The notes beneath the pieces were generated by a model, which did no database searches, was not told the DNA's origin, and saw only the letters and a list, made by a program, of their open reading frames with translations. A program made the translations under genes and the position numbers. 8,473 nt of DNA from Acidimicrobium sp. (lineage in GTDB: Bacteria; Actinomycetota; Acidimicrobiia; Acidimicrobiales; Ilumatobacteraceae): NCBI GenBank assembly GCA_003535455.1, contig DOHD01000149.1:1-8473 (forward strand), given 5' to 3'. Of the stretch, positions 8,077 through 8,473 are shown one piece after another. How positions within the stretch are numbered: position 1 is the stretch's first letter; every line of letters begins with the position of its first letter.

Positions 8077-8079
8077 TAG

Positions 8080-8473
<394 letters not shown>

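Overview
The window is a chromosomal housekeeping block from a bacterium, almost certainly an actinomycetote. All genes are on the + strand and tightly packed. The strongest lineage clues are protein signatures recalled from actinobacterial homologues. The PRPP synthetase has the block EQLIMIDA, then SPDAGRVKVAERF, THGVLSGPA and LTNTLPLAPEKR. The enolase starts with [17 protein letters not shown] and continues [17 protein letters not shown] (seen here as [14 protein letters not shown]). GC content looks moderate by eye rather than very high, and TTA codons are used. Together with an operonic parvulin lipoprotein, this fits Acidimicrobiia (for example Ilumatobacter-like aquatic lineages) better than Streptomyces or Mycobacterium. 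The class-level placement is inference.

Layout: the 3' part of prs (1-764) is followed by a 122-base gap with two inverted repeats. The first looks like an intrinsic terminator for prs; the second is a hairpin just ahead of the rplY ribosome binding site. Then come rplY (L25/CTC type, 887-1573), pth (1580-2209), mfd (2222-5638), a SurA/PrsA-like parvulin lipoprotein (5644-6552, or from an overlapping GTG at 5635), a YabN-type methylase-MazG fusion (6574-8046), and the 5' part of eno (8086 to the window end). From rplY onward the gaps are only about 6, 12, 5 (or an overlap), 21 and 39 bases, so rplY to eno is probably one transcription unit.

The genes do not form a pathway, but they belong to a known conserved neighbourhood. 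They cover nucleotide precursor supply (Prs), 5S rRNA/ribosome function (L25), recycling of peptidyl-tRNA (Pth), transcription-coupled repair (Mfd), envelope protein folding (parvulin lipoprotein), nucleotide-pool cleaning (MazG) and glycolysis (Eno). The order prs-ctc-pth-mfd-yabN matches the Bacillus arrangement. The mfd, mazG, lipoprotein and eno set matches the Mycobacterium neighbourhood. I see no mobile element, CRISPR array, tRNA, rRNA or evident foreign gene. I do not find evidence for an undescribed system; the points worth a second look are the prs-rplY leader, the cysteine-bearing parvulin, the methylase-MazG fusion and the composite gene order.
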